Below are positions 28,622 to 40,361 of a stretch of DNA of 64,000 nucleotides, one piece after another (the first letter of the stretch is position 1; each line of letters opens with the position of its first letter). The notes beneath the pieces were generated by a model. That model had not been told where the DNA came from and searched no databases. It saw nothing but the letters and a program-made list of their open reading frames with translations. Source of the DNA: Planctomycetota bacterium (GTDB taxonomy: Bacteria; Planctomycetota; Phycisphaerae; SM23-33; FEN-1343). The stretch covers positions 1 through 64,000 of the forward strand of contig JAAYZK010000188.1 of the NCBI GenBank assembly GCA_012514895.1, written 5' to 3'. The translations under genes and the position numbers were made by a program.

Positions 28622-28792
28622 GGTGTCCCGTATCCAGAACTATGAAACTATAGTACACTACGCCCCATCGGACCGCCACGATCGACAGTTTCGTAAGATG
28701 TTCGGCGTCCCGGCCTTGGGCGCCCCTGCCCGAGGCGGCCTTCCCGCCGCGGCGGGGGAGCCGGCCGGGCGGACGGTCGAGGGGGCCGCGGG

Positions 28793-28798
28793 TATAAT
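28793..28798 (+). promoter_or_regulatory. Perfect TATAAT -10 hexamer 5 nt upstream of an ATG (possible leaderless transcript)
   Basis: ggTATAATggggcATG; -35-like cggacg at 28770-28775 with 17-bp spacing. Confidence 0.45.
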
Positions 28799-28803
28799 GG
28801 GGC

Positions 28804-29448
28804 ATGGCGACGATACGGGACCAGGCGACGTCGGCGATCGCGGTGCTGCTGGTGGAAGACAGCGAGATCTTCGCCAGGGTGCTCAAGCAGGCCCTTGCCG
28901 AGACGGACTTCGCCGACTTCGAGATCACCCACGCCGTCTCGCTGGCCCAGGCGGAGGCTCGCCTGGGCGAGGCGCCCTTCGACGTCCTGCTGCTGGACCT
29001 GTCGCTGCCGGACAGCCGGGGGATGCGGACGCTGGATGCGGTTCACGCCGCGTCGCCGCAGACGCCGATCGTCGTGCTGACGGCCAGCGACGACGAGATG
29101 CTCGGGCGCGAGGCAGTCCGCCGGGGGGCGCAGGACTTCCTCATCAAGGGCCAGGCCGACGATCGGCTGGTCGCCCGCGCGATCCGCTACGCCATTGAAC
29201 GCCGCGAGATCCTCCAGGAGCGCGACCGGCTCATCGGCGAACTGCAGTCGGCCCTCGACCGCGTCAAGCAGCTCAGCGGGCTGCTGCCGATCTGCAGCAA
29301 CTGCAAGAAGGTCCGCGACGACCGGGGGTACTGGAGCCAGATCGAGTCGTACATCCGCGAGCACTCCGAGGCGGAGTTCAGCCACGGCCTGTGCCCCGAG
29401 TGCGCCGCCAAGCTCTACCCGGAGATCTTCTCCGAGGAAGAGGCGTGA
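28804..29448 (+). CDS. Receiver-domain protein with C-terminal two-CxxC zinc-ribbon-like module
   Basis: LLVEDSEIF...LLLDLSLPDSRG...LIKGQ; C-terminal LLPICSNCKKVRDDRGYWSQIESYI...SHGLCPECAAKLYPE. Confidence 0.85.
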   Translation: MATIRDQATSAIAVLLVEDSEIFARVLKQALAETDFADFEITHAVSLAQAEARLGEAPFDVLLLDLSLPDSRGMRTLDAVHAASPQTPIVVLTASDDEMLGREAVRRGAQDFLIKGQADDRLVARAIRYAIERREILQERDRLIGELQSALDRVKQLSGLLPICSNCKKVRDDRGYWSQIESYIREHSEAEFSHGLCPECAAKLYPEIFSEEEA

Positions 29449-29584
29449 GGCCTGAGCTACGGCGAATGGCTTCCTGCGGTTGGGGACGTTTGCGTTCCCG
29501 GCGCCCCGCGCTTCAAGCTTCGAGCCTTCCCTGGCGCGTATGATTCTGCTGGGACGGCTGTTCGGTCGGCAAGGAAGGCGGAGG

Positions 29585-31696
29585 ATGCCGCGGGACGCAT
29601 TAGTCACGCTTGCCCAACTGTTCGGGGTGCAGACATCCTACTTCGACACCCGGGGCAGACTCGTCGAGGCGGGGATCGAGCCGCTGCTGGCGGTGCTGCG
29701 CGAGCTGGGGGCCGAGTTGGCGCATCCGGGCGAGGCGGCCGACGCCTGCCGCCGGCGGCGCCAGGGGCTGTGGCGGGAGGTGCTGCCGAAGGCGCAGGTC
29801 CGCTGGCGGGAGGCGCCGGGGGGTGTCCGGCTGCGTCTGGCGGCCGACGAGGCGGCCGGGGCCTTCGCCTGCCGTCTGCACAGCGAGGACGGGCAGGAGC
29901 GCCGCTGGACGGGCCGCCTGGAGGACCTGCCGGTGCGGCGGGGCGCGTCGGTGGAGGGCGTGCCGTACGTCCGCACGGCGCTGCCGCTTCCGGATGATCT
30001 GCCGGCTGGCTACCACCACCTGGACGTCGACTGCGGGGGCCGCACGCACGGCACGATGGTCATCGTCGCCCCCGGCCGCGCGTTCGCCCCGCCGCCGCGC
30101 CGGGTCTGGGGGCTGTTCCTGCCGGTCCACGCCCTGCACCGCCAGGGCAGTTGGGGCGCCGGCGACCTGGGGGACTTCAAGGCCCTGCTGGACTGGACGG
30201 CCGACCACGGCGGGTCGGTCGTGGGCTGCCTGCCGCTGCTGGCGCGGGCGTGGGAGCTGGGGGGGGACGTCAGCCCGTATTCGCCGATGAGCCGCCTGTT
30301 CTTCGACGAGTTTTACATCGACGTTGCCGTCGCCGCCGAGATGAGCGAATGCCGCGCGGCCCTGGAGCTGATGCGGTCGGACGAGTTCCAGGCGGCCGTC
30401 CGTGGGCTGTGGTCGGCCGACCTGGTGGACTACCGCCGGCAGATGACCCTCAAGCGGCGGGTCCTGGAGATCCTGTCGGACTGGTTCTTCGCCGAGGCGC
30501 CGGACCGGTCGGATTTCGAGCGTTTTCTGCGGGAGGTGCCCGACGCCGAGCGTTTCGCCCGGTTTCGGGCCGTCTGTCGCCGCCAGGGCCGTCCGTGGGG
30601 TCAGTGGCCCGAGGCGCTGCGGAACGGGCACCTGCGGCCGGAGGACTACAGCCAGCGGGACGTGCGGTACTTCCTGTTCACGCAGTGGCAGGTCCGCCGC
30701 CAGCTTCAGGCCGTCGCCCGCCGCGCCGACGAGCGGGGCGTGTCGGTGTACCTGGACCTGCCGCTGGGGTCCAGCCCGGACGGCTACGACCTGTGGGCGT
30801 GGCGGGACAGCTTCGCCGCGGGCATGGCGATGGGGGCCCCGCCGGACGATTTCCACCCCGGCGGTCAGAACTGGGGGCTGGCCCCGCTGCACCCGCGACG
30901 GCTGCGGGACCACCAGTACGCGTATTTCCGGGCGATCGTCGCCGCCCAGCTCGACCTGGCGGGGATGCTCCGGCTGGACCACGTGATGGGGCTGCACCGG
31001 CTGTTCTGGATCCCCTCGGGGATGGCGGCGGCCCAGGGCGTGTACGTCCACTCGTGCGCCGAGGAGCTGCTGGCGGTGCTGACGGTGGAGAGCCACCGCC
31101 GGCAGGTGGTCCTGGTGGGGGAGAACCTCGGCACCGTGCCCGACACGGTGGGCCGCTCGATGGACCGTCACGGCCTGATGGGGATGTACGTGCTGCCCTT
31201 CGAGATCCGCCCCGGCGCCGACCCGCCGGTGCGGCCGCCGCGGGCCGATCATCTGGCGTCGCTGAACACGCACGACATGCCCCCCTTCGCCGGCTTCTGG
31301 CAGGACGCCGACGTCGAGGCCCGTCGCGCCGCCGGCGAGCTGGCCGACGACAACGTCGGCGCCGAGCACGACCGGCGGGACAGCCTCCGCCGGGCGCTGC
31401 TGGAGGCGCTGGGCGGCCTGGGCCTGCACCCGGCGGCCGACGACCTGTCGGCGGTGCTGGACGCGTGCCTGGAACTGCTGGGACGCAGCGCCGCCCGGGT
31501 AGTGCTGGTGAACGTGGAGGACCTGTGGCTGGAGACGCAGGAGCAGAACCGGCCCGGCGTGGACGATCCGGCCAACTGGCGCAGTCGAGCGCGCCATCGC
31601 CTGGAGGAGTTCGACGCCCTGGACGCGGTGGCGGGGCGCCTGCGGCGGCTGGCGGCGGCGAGGGACGCCCCGGTCGCCCGGCGGGGCGGGGGATGA
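29585..31696 (+). CDS. malQ: 4-alpha-glucanotransferase
   Basis: Track start 29480; ATG 29585 preferred. GSWGAGDLGDFKALLDW, SPYSPMSRLFFDEFYID, RLDHVMGLHRLFWIP, LVGENLGTVPDTV. Confidence 0.85.
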   Translation: MPRDALVTLAQLFGVQTSYFDTRGRLVEAGIEPLLAVLRELGAELAHPGEAADACRRRRQGLWREVLPKAQVRWREAPGGVRLRLAADEAAGAFACRLHSEDGQERRWTGRLEDLPVRRGASVEGVPYVRTALPLPDDLPAGYHHLDVDCGGRTHGTMVIVAPGRAFAPPPRRVWGLFLPVHALHRQGSWGAGDLGDFKALLDWTADHGGSVVGCLPLLARAWELGGDVSPYSPMSRLFFDEFYIDVAVAAEMSECRAALELMRSDEFQAAVRGLWSADLVDYRRQMTLKRRVLEILSDWFFAEAPDRSDFERFLREVPDAERFARFRAVCRRQGRPWGQWPEALRNGHLRPEDYSQRDVRYFLFTQWQVRRQLQAVARRADERGVSVYLDLPLGSSPDGYDLWAWRDSFAAGMAMGAPPDDFHPGGQNWGLAPLHPRRLRDHQYAYFRAIVAAQLDLAGMLRLDHVMGLHRLFWIPSGMAAAQGVYVHSCAEELLAVLTVESHRRQVVLVGENLGTVPDTVGRSMDRHGLMGMYVLPFEIRPGADPPVRPPRADHLASLNTHDMPPFAGFWQDADVEARRAAGELADDNVGAEHDRRDSLRRALLEALGGLGLHPAADDLSAVLDACLELLGRSAARVVLVNVEDLWLETQEQNRPGVDDPANWRSRARHRLEEFDALDAVAGRLRRLAAARDAPVARRGGG

Positions 31697-31700
31697 AGGC

Positions 31701-33783
<2,083 letters not shown>

Positions 33784-33794
<11 letters not shown>

Positions 33795-36207
33795 CGCAAT
33801 GTCCCAACCCGTCGCGACCTACCGCCTGCAGCTTCAGGCCGGCTTCGGTTTCGACGACGCCGCCGCGGTCGCCGGCTACCTGGCGGCGCTGGGCGTCAGC
33901 CACGTGTACCTCTCGCCCGTCCTGGCGGCGCGGCCCGGCAGCACGCACGGCTACGACGTGATCGACCCCACGCGGGTCAGTCCCGAGCTGGGGGGCGAGG
34001 CGGGCTTCAGACGGATGGTCGGCGTCTTCCGGGAGCACGGCCTGGGCGTCGTGCTGGACATCGTGCCCAACCACATGGCCGTCTGGCCGGCCAACCACCT
34101 GTGGCTCGACGTGCTCGCCCGCGGCCGCGACAGCCGCTGGGCCGGCTTCTTCGACATCGACTGGGACCCGCCCTGGGAGGAACTGCGGGGCAAGGTCCTC
34201 CTGCCCATCCTGGGCGACCACTACGGGGCGATGCTCGCCGACGGGCGGATCGCGCCGGTCCTGAAGGACGGCCGCCTCGTCCTGCGGTGCGGCGAGCTGG
34301 AACTGCCGCTGAGCGGCGCCGAGGCGACGGCCGAAACGGTCGAGGCCCTCGCCCGCGATCCCCAGCGCCTCCACCGCCTGCTGGGCGAACAGCACTACCT
34401 CCTGGCGTACTGGCCCGCCGCCGCCAGCATGATCAACTACCGCCGGTTCTTCGACATCACCCACCTGGTCGGCCTGTGCGTCGAACGGCCGGAGGTCTTC
34501 CAGCACATCCATCAGCTCCCGCTGGCGTGGATCGCCGAGGGCCTCGTCCAGGGCCTCCGCGTCGATCACCCGGACGGCCTGCGGGACCCGAAGGCGTACT
34601 TCGACCACCTGCGCTCAGCGGCGCCGGAGGCGTGGATCGTCGCCGAGAAGATCCTCACCGGCCAGGAGCGCCTCCCCGCCTGGGCCGTGGACGGCACGAC
34701 CGGCTATGACTTCGCCAACGCCGTCGGGGGGCTTTTCATCGATCCCTGCGCCGAGCGGCCCCTGACCGACTTCTACGCCGAGTTCACCGGGGCGACGGAC
34801 GGCTTCGCCGACGTCGCCCGGCGCGGCAAGCGCGAGATGCTCGACGCCCTGTTCGGCGGGGACCTCGACCGCCTCGTGGAGCGCCTCGTGCGGATCGCCC
34901 AGCGCCGGCCCGCCTGGCGGGATCTCACCCGGCGGCAGCTCCGCGGCGCCCTGCGGGAACTGGCCGCCTGCCTGCCGACCTACCGCACCTACGTCGACGA
35001 CGGTCCGGCGGGCCCCTTGGCCGCCGACGCCGCCCGCATCGGCCGCGCGGTCGCCGAGGCGCGGGGCGACGGCGACGACCCGTTGGTCTGGGACTACCTG
35101 GCGGCGGTGCTGAGCAAGCGGGTGGACGACCCCGAGGCCATGGAGGTCGTCGCGCGATTCCAGCAGCTCACCGGGGCGGCGGCGGCCAAGGGCGTCGAGG
35201 ACACGGCCCTGTACCGCTACCTCCGCCTGGCGTCGCTCAACGAGGTCGGCGGCGACCCGGGGCGTTTCGGGGTGCCGGTCGAGGCGTTCCACCGCTTCTG
35301 CCTGGACCGCCAGTGCCGCTGGCCGTCGAGCCTGCTGGGCACCTCGACGCACGACACGAAGCGCAGCGAGGATGTCCGCCTGCGAATCAGCGCGCTTACG
35401 GAGATGCCCGACGCGTGGATCGACGCCGTCCGCCGCTGGGGAGGCGTCGGGCGCGGGGTCCGGCCGGGCCGCAATGACGAGTACCTGCTCTACCAGACGC
35501 TCATCGGTGCCTGGCCGCTCGAACGCGAGAGGCTGGACGCCTACGCTGTCAAGGCCGCCCGCGAGGCCAAGGTGCACACCTCCTGGACGTCGCCTAGCGA
35601 GGCATACGAGGATGCGCTGAAGGGGTTCATCGCGGCCCTGCTGGCCGACGCGGCCTTCCTGGATGACCTGAAGCGCCTCGTGGATCGGCTGGCCCCCGCG
35701 GCCCGCATTCACTCGCTCGCCCAGACGCTGCTCAAGTGCACCTGCCCGGGCGTGCCGGACTTCTACCAGGGCAGCGAGCTGTGGACCAACAGCCTGGTCG
35801 ATCCGGACAACCGCCGTCCGGTCGACTTCGACGCGCGCCGGCGCCTCCTGGCCGAGGCGCCGCCCGCCATGGACACGGCGGCGCCCAAGCTGAGGGTCAT
35901 CCACACGGCCCTCCGGGTCCGCCGGGGCTGCCCCGAGGCGTTCGGGCCGCAGGGCCGGTACGAGCCGCTCCAGACCGAGGGCGCCGCCGCCGACCACCTG
36001 GTCGCCTTCGCCCGCGGCGATAGGGTCGTGACCGTCGTCCCCCGCCTCGTGCTGCACCTGGACGGGTGCTGGGGCGGCACGGCGTTCCGCCTGCCGGCAG
36101 GGCGCTACCGCGATGCCTTTACGGACCGCGTCTTCCAGGGCGGCTGGGTCCGCGTCCGAGACGTTTTTGGCACCTTGTGCGCAGGACTTCTGGTGAAAGA
36201 GGGGTGA
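33784..36207 (+). CDS. treY: Malto-oligosyltrehalose synthase
   Basis: ATYRLQLQAGFGFDDAAAVAGYLAALGVSHVYLSPVLAARPGSTHGYDVIDPTRVSPELGG; VLDIVPNHMA; LRVDHPDGLRDP; VPDFYQGSELW; 11-bp overlap with glgX. Confidence 0.95.
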
Positions 36208-36211
36208 GAGC

Positions 36212-37978
36212 ATGGAACGGTTGACCCTGTGGGCGCCGTACTGCCGGTCGGTGGCGGCGCTGATCGGCGACGCGGCGCATCCGCTGGAGCCGGCCGGGCA
36301 CGGCTGGTGGGCCGCCGACGTCCCGGACACGGTCCGCGAGCACGGCTACCTGTTCAGCCTGGACGGGGCCGCGGGCATCCCCGACCCCCGGTCGCCCTGG
36401 CAGCCCTGGGGCGTGCACGGGCCGTCCCATCCGCTCGACCACGGCGCCTTCCTCTGGCACGACGACGGCTGGCGGGCGCCGCCGCTGTCGGCCGCCGTGA
36501 TCTACGAGCTTCACGTCGGCACCTTCACGCCGGACGGCACGTTCGAGGCGGCGGCCGACTACCTGGACAACCTGGTGGACCTGGGCGTCACGCACGTCGA
36601 ACTGATGCCGGTGGCCGAGTTCGCCGGCGACCGGGGCTGGGGCTACGACGGGGTGGCCCTCTTCGCCCCGCACCACGCCTACGGCGGGCCGGCGGGGTTG
36701 AAGTACCTGGTGGACGCCTGCCACCGCGCGGGCCTGGGGGTGATCCTCGACGTGGTGTACAACCATCTCGGCCCCGAGGGCGCCTACGCCCCCCGGGCCG
36801 CGCCCTACCTGACGGGGCACCACCGCACCAACTGGGGCGCCGCGGTCAACTTCGACGGCGCCGACAGCGACGAGGTCCGCCGCTTCGTCCTGGACAACGC
36901 CGTCATGTGGCTGAGGGACTACCACGTCGACGGCCTTCGCCTCGACGGGACGCACGCCATCGCGGATCAGTCCGCCACGCCCATCCTCGAAGCCCTGGCC
37001 GAGCGGGTCGAGCGGCTGGCGGCCGAGCTGGGCCGTCCCCTGGTGCTGATCGCCGAGAACGACCGGAACGATCCCCGCCTGGTCCGTTCCCGCCAGGCCG
37101 GCGGGTCCGGCCTGGACGGCGTCTGGGCCGACGACCTCCACCACGCCCTCCACGCGGTGCTGACCGGCGAGCGGCGGGGCTATTACCGCGACTTCGGCAC
37201 GCTGGCCGACGTGGCCAAGGCCTGCCGCTGCGCCCTGGTCTACGATGGGCAGTACTCCGCCCATCGCCGCCGCCTCCACGGGCGCCCGGCGACGGGACTG
37301 TCCGGCCACCGGTTCGTCGTGTGCCTGCAGAACCACGATCAGGTCGGCAACCGCGCCGCCGGCGACCGCATCGGCCAGCAGGCCGGGGCCGACATGCAGA
37401 TGATCGGCGCCGCCGTGATCTTCTTCAGCCCCTTCGTGCCGCTGCTGCTGGCGGGTGAGGAGTGGGGGGCGTCCAGCCCGTTCCAGTACTTCACCTCCGT
37501 GGAGGATGAGCGCCTGGCCCGCCAGATCGTCGAAGGCCGCCGCCGCGAGTTCGCCGCCTTCGGCTGGCCGCCGGAAGAGGTGCCCGACCCGCAGGATCCC
37601 GCCACGTTCGCCCGCTCCAAGCTTCCCTGGGCCCAACGCCCCGAGGGCCCCCACGGGCGGATGCTCGACTGGTACCGGCGGCTCATCCACCTGCGCCGCT
37701 CGGCGCCCGCCCTGTGCGACGGGGACATGTCGGGGGTGCGGACCGCCTGGGATGAACAGGCGCGGTGGCTCGAGATCCGCCGCGGCGACCTCGTCCTCCT
37801 GGCCAACCTCGCCGACCACGGACTGGACCGCCCGCTCGCCGACGGCCTGGACGACGCGGCGATCCTGCTGGCGTCCAAGGACGGCTGTGCGATCCGCGAC
37901 GGGGCCGTGAGCCTGCCCCACCGCAGCGCGGCCGTCTACGGCTGCTCGATCCGCAGGCGGGGCAGGGCGTCGGGGTAG
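36212..37978 (+). CDS. treZ: Malto-oligosyltrehalose trehalohydrolase
   Basis: LWAPYCRSV..., YELHVGTFTPDGTFEAAADYLDNLVDLGVTHVELMPVAEF, GYDGVALFAPHHAYGGP, NHLGPEG, LIAENDRNDPRLV, NHDQVGNRAAGDR. Confidence 0.94.
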   Translation: MERLTLWAPYCRSVAALIGDAAHPLEPAGHGWWAADVPDTVREHGYLFSLDGAAGIPDPRSPWQPWGVHGPSHPLDHGAFLWHDDGWRAPPLSAAVIYELHVGTFTPDGTFEAAADYLDNLVDLGVTHVELMPVAEFAGDRGWGYDGVALFAPHHAYGGPAGLKYLVDACHRAGLGVILDVVYNHLGPEGAYAPRAAPYLTGHHRTNWGAAVNFDGADSDEVRRFVLDNAVMWLRDYHVDGLRLDGTHAIADQSATPILEALAERVERLAAELGRPLVLIAENDRNDPRLVRSRQAGGSGLDGVWADDLHHALHAVLTGERRGYYRDFGTLADVAKACRCALVYDGQYSAHRRRLHGRPATGLSGHRFVVCLQNHDQVGNRAAGDRIGQQAGADMQMIGAAVIFFSPFVPLLLAGEEWGASSPFQYFTSVEDERLARQIVEGRRREFAAFGWPPEEVPDPQDPATFARSKLPWAQRPEGPHGRMLDWYRRLIHLRRSAPALCDGDMSGVRTAWDEQARWLEIRRGDLVLLANLADHGLDRPLADGLDDAAILLASKDGCAIRDGAVSLPHRSAAVYGCSIRRRGRASG

Positions 37979-38985
37979 TTCTGCTGGACGAAGGTCAGGA
38001 GCTTCTCGCGGACCTCGCAGCGGAGGGCCCAGGCGGCCGAAGCGTCGTCGGCGCTCATGATGGCGCGGATCTCCATGGTGCGGTCCGTCGCGTCGGTGAC
38101 CTGCAGGGAGCTGACCCGGCGGTTCCAGTGCGCCGAACCCTGGAGGATCCGGTCCAGTTCCTCGCGGAGGGCCTGGACGGGGACCGTGTAGTCCACGTGG
38201 ATCTTGACGGCGCCGATGATCTCGCTGGTCGCGCGGGTCCAGTTCTGGAAGGGCTTGTCGATGAAGTAGGTGATCGGCAGCACGAGCCGCCGCAGGTCCC
38301 AGATCCGCACGACCACGTAGGTCAGCGTGATCTCCTCGATGCGCCCCCATTCGCCCTCGACGATGACCACGTCGTCGATGCGGATGGGCTGGGCCAGGGC
38401 GATCTGGATGCCCGCCAGCAGGTTGCCCAGCGTCTTCTGGGCGGCGAAGCCCGCGACGATGCCGATGATGCCCGCCGACGCCAGCAGGCTGACGCCCAAC
38501 TGGCGGACGGCGTCGAACGTCGTCAGCGCCGTGGCGAACGCCACGACGATGACGGTGACCGCGGCGATGCGGCCCAGGACGCGCAGGTGGGTGTGGATCT
38601 TCCGCGCGTGGAGGTTGTCGGCGACGTCGACGCGGAAACGCTGGTTGGCCAGGTCCATCAGGGCCCGGACCAGGGCCAGCAGGGCCCAGGCCGACACGGC
38701 GATCATCGCCAGGGCCCAGAAGTGTTCGAGCGTGAAGTCGGCCCCCGGGGTCTCGGACGTCACGTCCGGCATGCCCAGGCGGGCGAACAGCAGGACCACC
38801 CCGGCCGCGACCGGGGCGCCGCAGCAGCGCAGCACCGTGTGGCCGACGCGGCTGCGGCGTTCGGTCAGCACGCGGCGCAGCACGGCCCAGCCGACCAGGG
38901 CGACCAGGGCCCCGGCCGCCGACCACGCCGCCACGGGCCCGAAGGTCCCGGCGATCCACGGCCGTAGGTGGAGCAGCGCGTTCAT
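37936..38985 (-). CDS. Small-conductance mechanosensitive channel (MscS family)
   Basis: LLASAGIIGIVAGFAAQKTLGNLLAGIQIALAQPIRIDDVVIVEGEWGRIEEITLTYVVVRIWDLRRLVLPI; 43-bp convergent overlap with treZ. Confidence 0.93.
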   Translation of the reverse strand: MNALLHLRPWIAGTFGPVAAWSAAGALVALVGWAVLRRVLTERRSRVGHTVLRCCGAPVAAGVVLLFARLGMPDVTSETPGADFTLEHFWALAMIAVSAWALLALVRALMDLANQRFRVDVADNLHARKIHTHLRVLGRIAAVTVIVVAFATALTTFDAVRQLGVSLLASAGIIGIVAGFAAQKTLGNLLAGIQIALAQPIRIDDVVIVEGEWGRIEEITLTYVVVRIWDLRRLVLPITYFIDKPFQNWTRATSEIIGAVKIHVDYTVPVQALREELDRILQGSAHWNRRVSSLQVTDATDRTMEIRAIMSADDASAAWALRCEVREKLLTFVQQNYPDALPRLRIEQP

Positions 38986-38997
38986 GGGGTGGCGGGG

Positions 38998-40266
38998 CTA
39001 CTTGTGAGGCCGGGCGATGGCTTCGACCTCCGGATCGGGTTCCAGCATCGCCTGCTCGATCTGGTGGTTCTCGCGCACGTGGAAGTGCACCTCGAACGAG
39101 TTGAGCAGGTCGATGTACTGTTCCAGCAGGCGGGTCAGCAGGAACTTCCTGCGGACCGTTTCCCGGGCGGCCTCGCCCATGCGGGCGCGCAGGCCGTCGT
39201 CCTTGAGCAGTTGGACGATCCGGCCGGCGGCCTCGGTCGTCGAGGCCACCAGATAGCCGTTGATCCCGTCGCGGATCTGGTAGCGGATGCCGCCGACCTT
39301 TCCGCCGATGACGGGCGTGCCCTTCCACATGGCCTCGGCGACCGTCAGGCCGAACCCTTCGCGCAGGGACTTCTGCAGCACCACCGCCGCCCGCCGCTGC
39401 AGGGCGTTGACCAGCAGGCTGTTCTCCTGGTGGATGATGAGGATGCGTTCGGACTGCTGGCTGAGCAGCGACTCGTAGATCGCCTGGCCTTCCGGGTCGT
39501 CGGTCGCCGGCGCGCCGACGAGCACCAGCGTGGCGTCCACGTCCCGCTGGGCGATGCGGAACGCCTCGATCACCCCGTTGGGGTCCTTCCACCGGTCGAA
39601 CCGCGACACCTGCGCCACCAGGGGCAGGTCGGTGGGGATGTTGTACTTGGCCAGGATCGCGTCGATGTGCTCTTCGCCCAGCGGCACGTTGGTCATGCTG
39701 AACGGATCGATCGCCGGCATGAAGAAGAACTGCGGGGGATGGATGTCCTGCTCGTAGTCCGGGATCGACACGATGACCGCCTGGTACTGGTCGATGAACC
39801 GCCGCAGGTACTTCCACAGGGCCATGTTCGGGCTGGTGAGGTCGATGTGGCACCGCCAGATCCACGGCCGCGACTGCGGGTACGACTCGATCAGCGGCAA
39901 CGGCTGGGGGTCGTGCACGACCACGAAGTCGTGGTGCAGGTGGTTGCGGACGGCGTTCTCGCGGTTGACCTGCTCGTAGACCCACTTGGGGTGTTCCAGC
40001 AGCTCGATCTCCGCGCCCTGGATGGCGTTGTGGACCGACTTGGTGAACGCGAAGAAGTCCGGGTTGCCCTGGATGATCCGCCACTCGGTCTTGATCTCCA
40101 GGTTGTTCATCAGGATGCTCAGGGGCGCCAGCATCGTCGCGACGCCCCCGCCGTAGTACGTCGAACTCATGTGCACGACCTCGCGGTCGTGCAGCGGCCT
40201 GGCCTTCTTCCAGATCCGCTCGATGGTCTCCTCGCCGACGAACTGGGCGTATTCTTCGAAAGCCAT
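38998..40266 (-). CDS. TreT-like trehalose synthase / GT4 glycosyltransferase
   Basis: HMSSTYYGGGVATMLAPLSILMNNLEIKTEWRIIQGNPDFFAFTKSVHNAIQG is TreT-like; GT4 motifs LREGFGLTVAEAMWKGTPVIGGKVGGI. Confidence 0.8.
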   Translation of the reverse strand: MAFEEYAQFVGEETIERIWKKARPLHDREVVHMSSTYYGGGVATMLAPLSILMNNLEIKTEWRIIQGNPDFFAFTKSVHNAIQGAEIELLEHPKWVYEQVNRENAVRNHLHHDFVVVHDPQPLPLIESYPQSRPWIWRCHIDLTSPNMALWKYLRRFIDQYQAVIVSIPDYEQDIHPPQFFFMPAIDPFSMTNVPLGEEHIDAILAKYNIPTDLPLVAQVSRFDRWKDPNGVIEAFRIAQRDVDATLVLVGAPATDDPEGQAIYESLLSQQSERILIIHQENSLLVNALQRRAAVVLQKSLREGFGLTVAEAMWKGTPVIGGKVGGIRYQIRDGINGYLVASTTEAAGRIVQLLKDDGLRARMGEAARETVRRKFLLTRLLEQYIDLLNSFEVHFHVRENHQIEQAMLEPDPEVEAIARPHK

Positions 40267-40361
40267 GAAACCTCCTCCGCCCGCGGCGCGGGCCCGCGAT
40301 GCCCTGTCCGAACTGCCTGTTCCGTTGGAATTCTAGACAGGGACGCCGGGCGGGCCGATGG

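Noticed and set aside
36119-40084. 1321-aa minus-strand ORF
   Set aside because: Covers treZ antisense and reads mscS and treT out of frame; no domain motifs.
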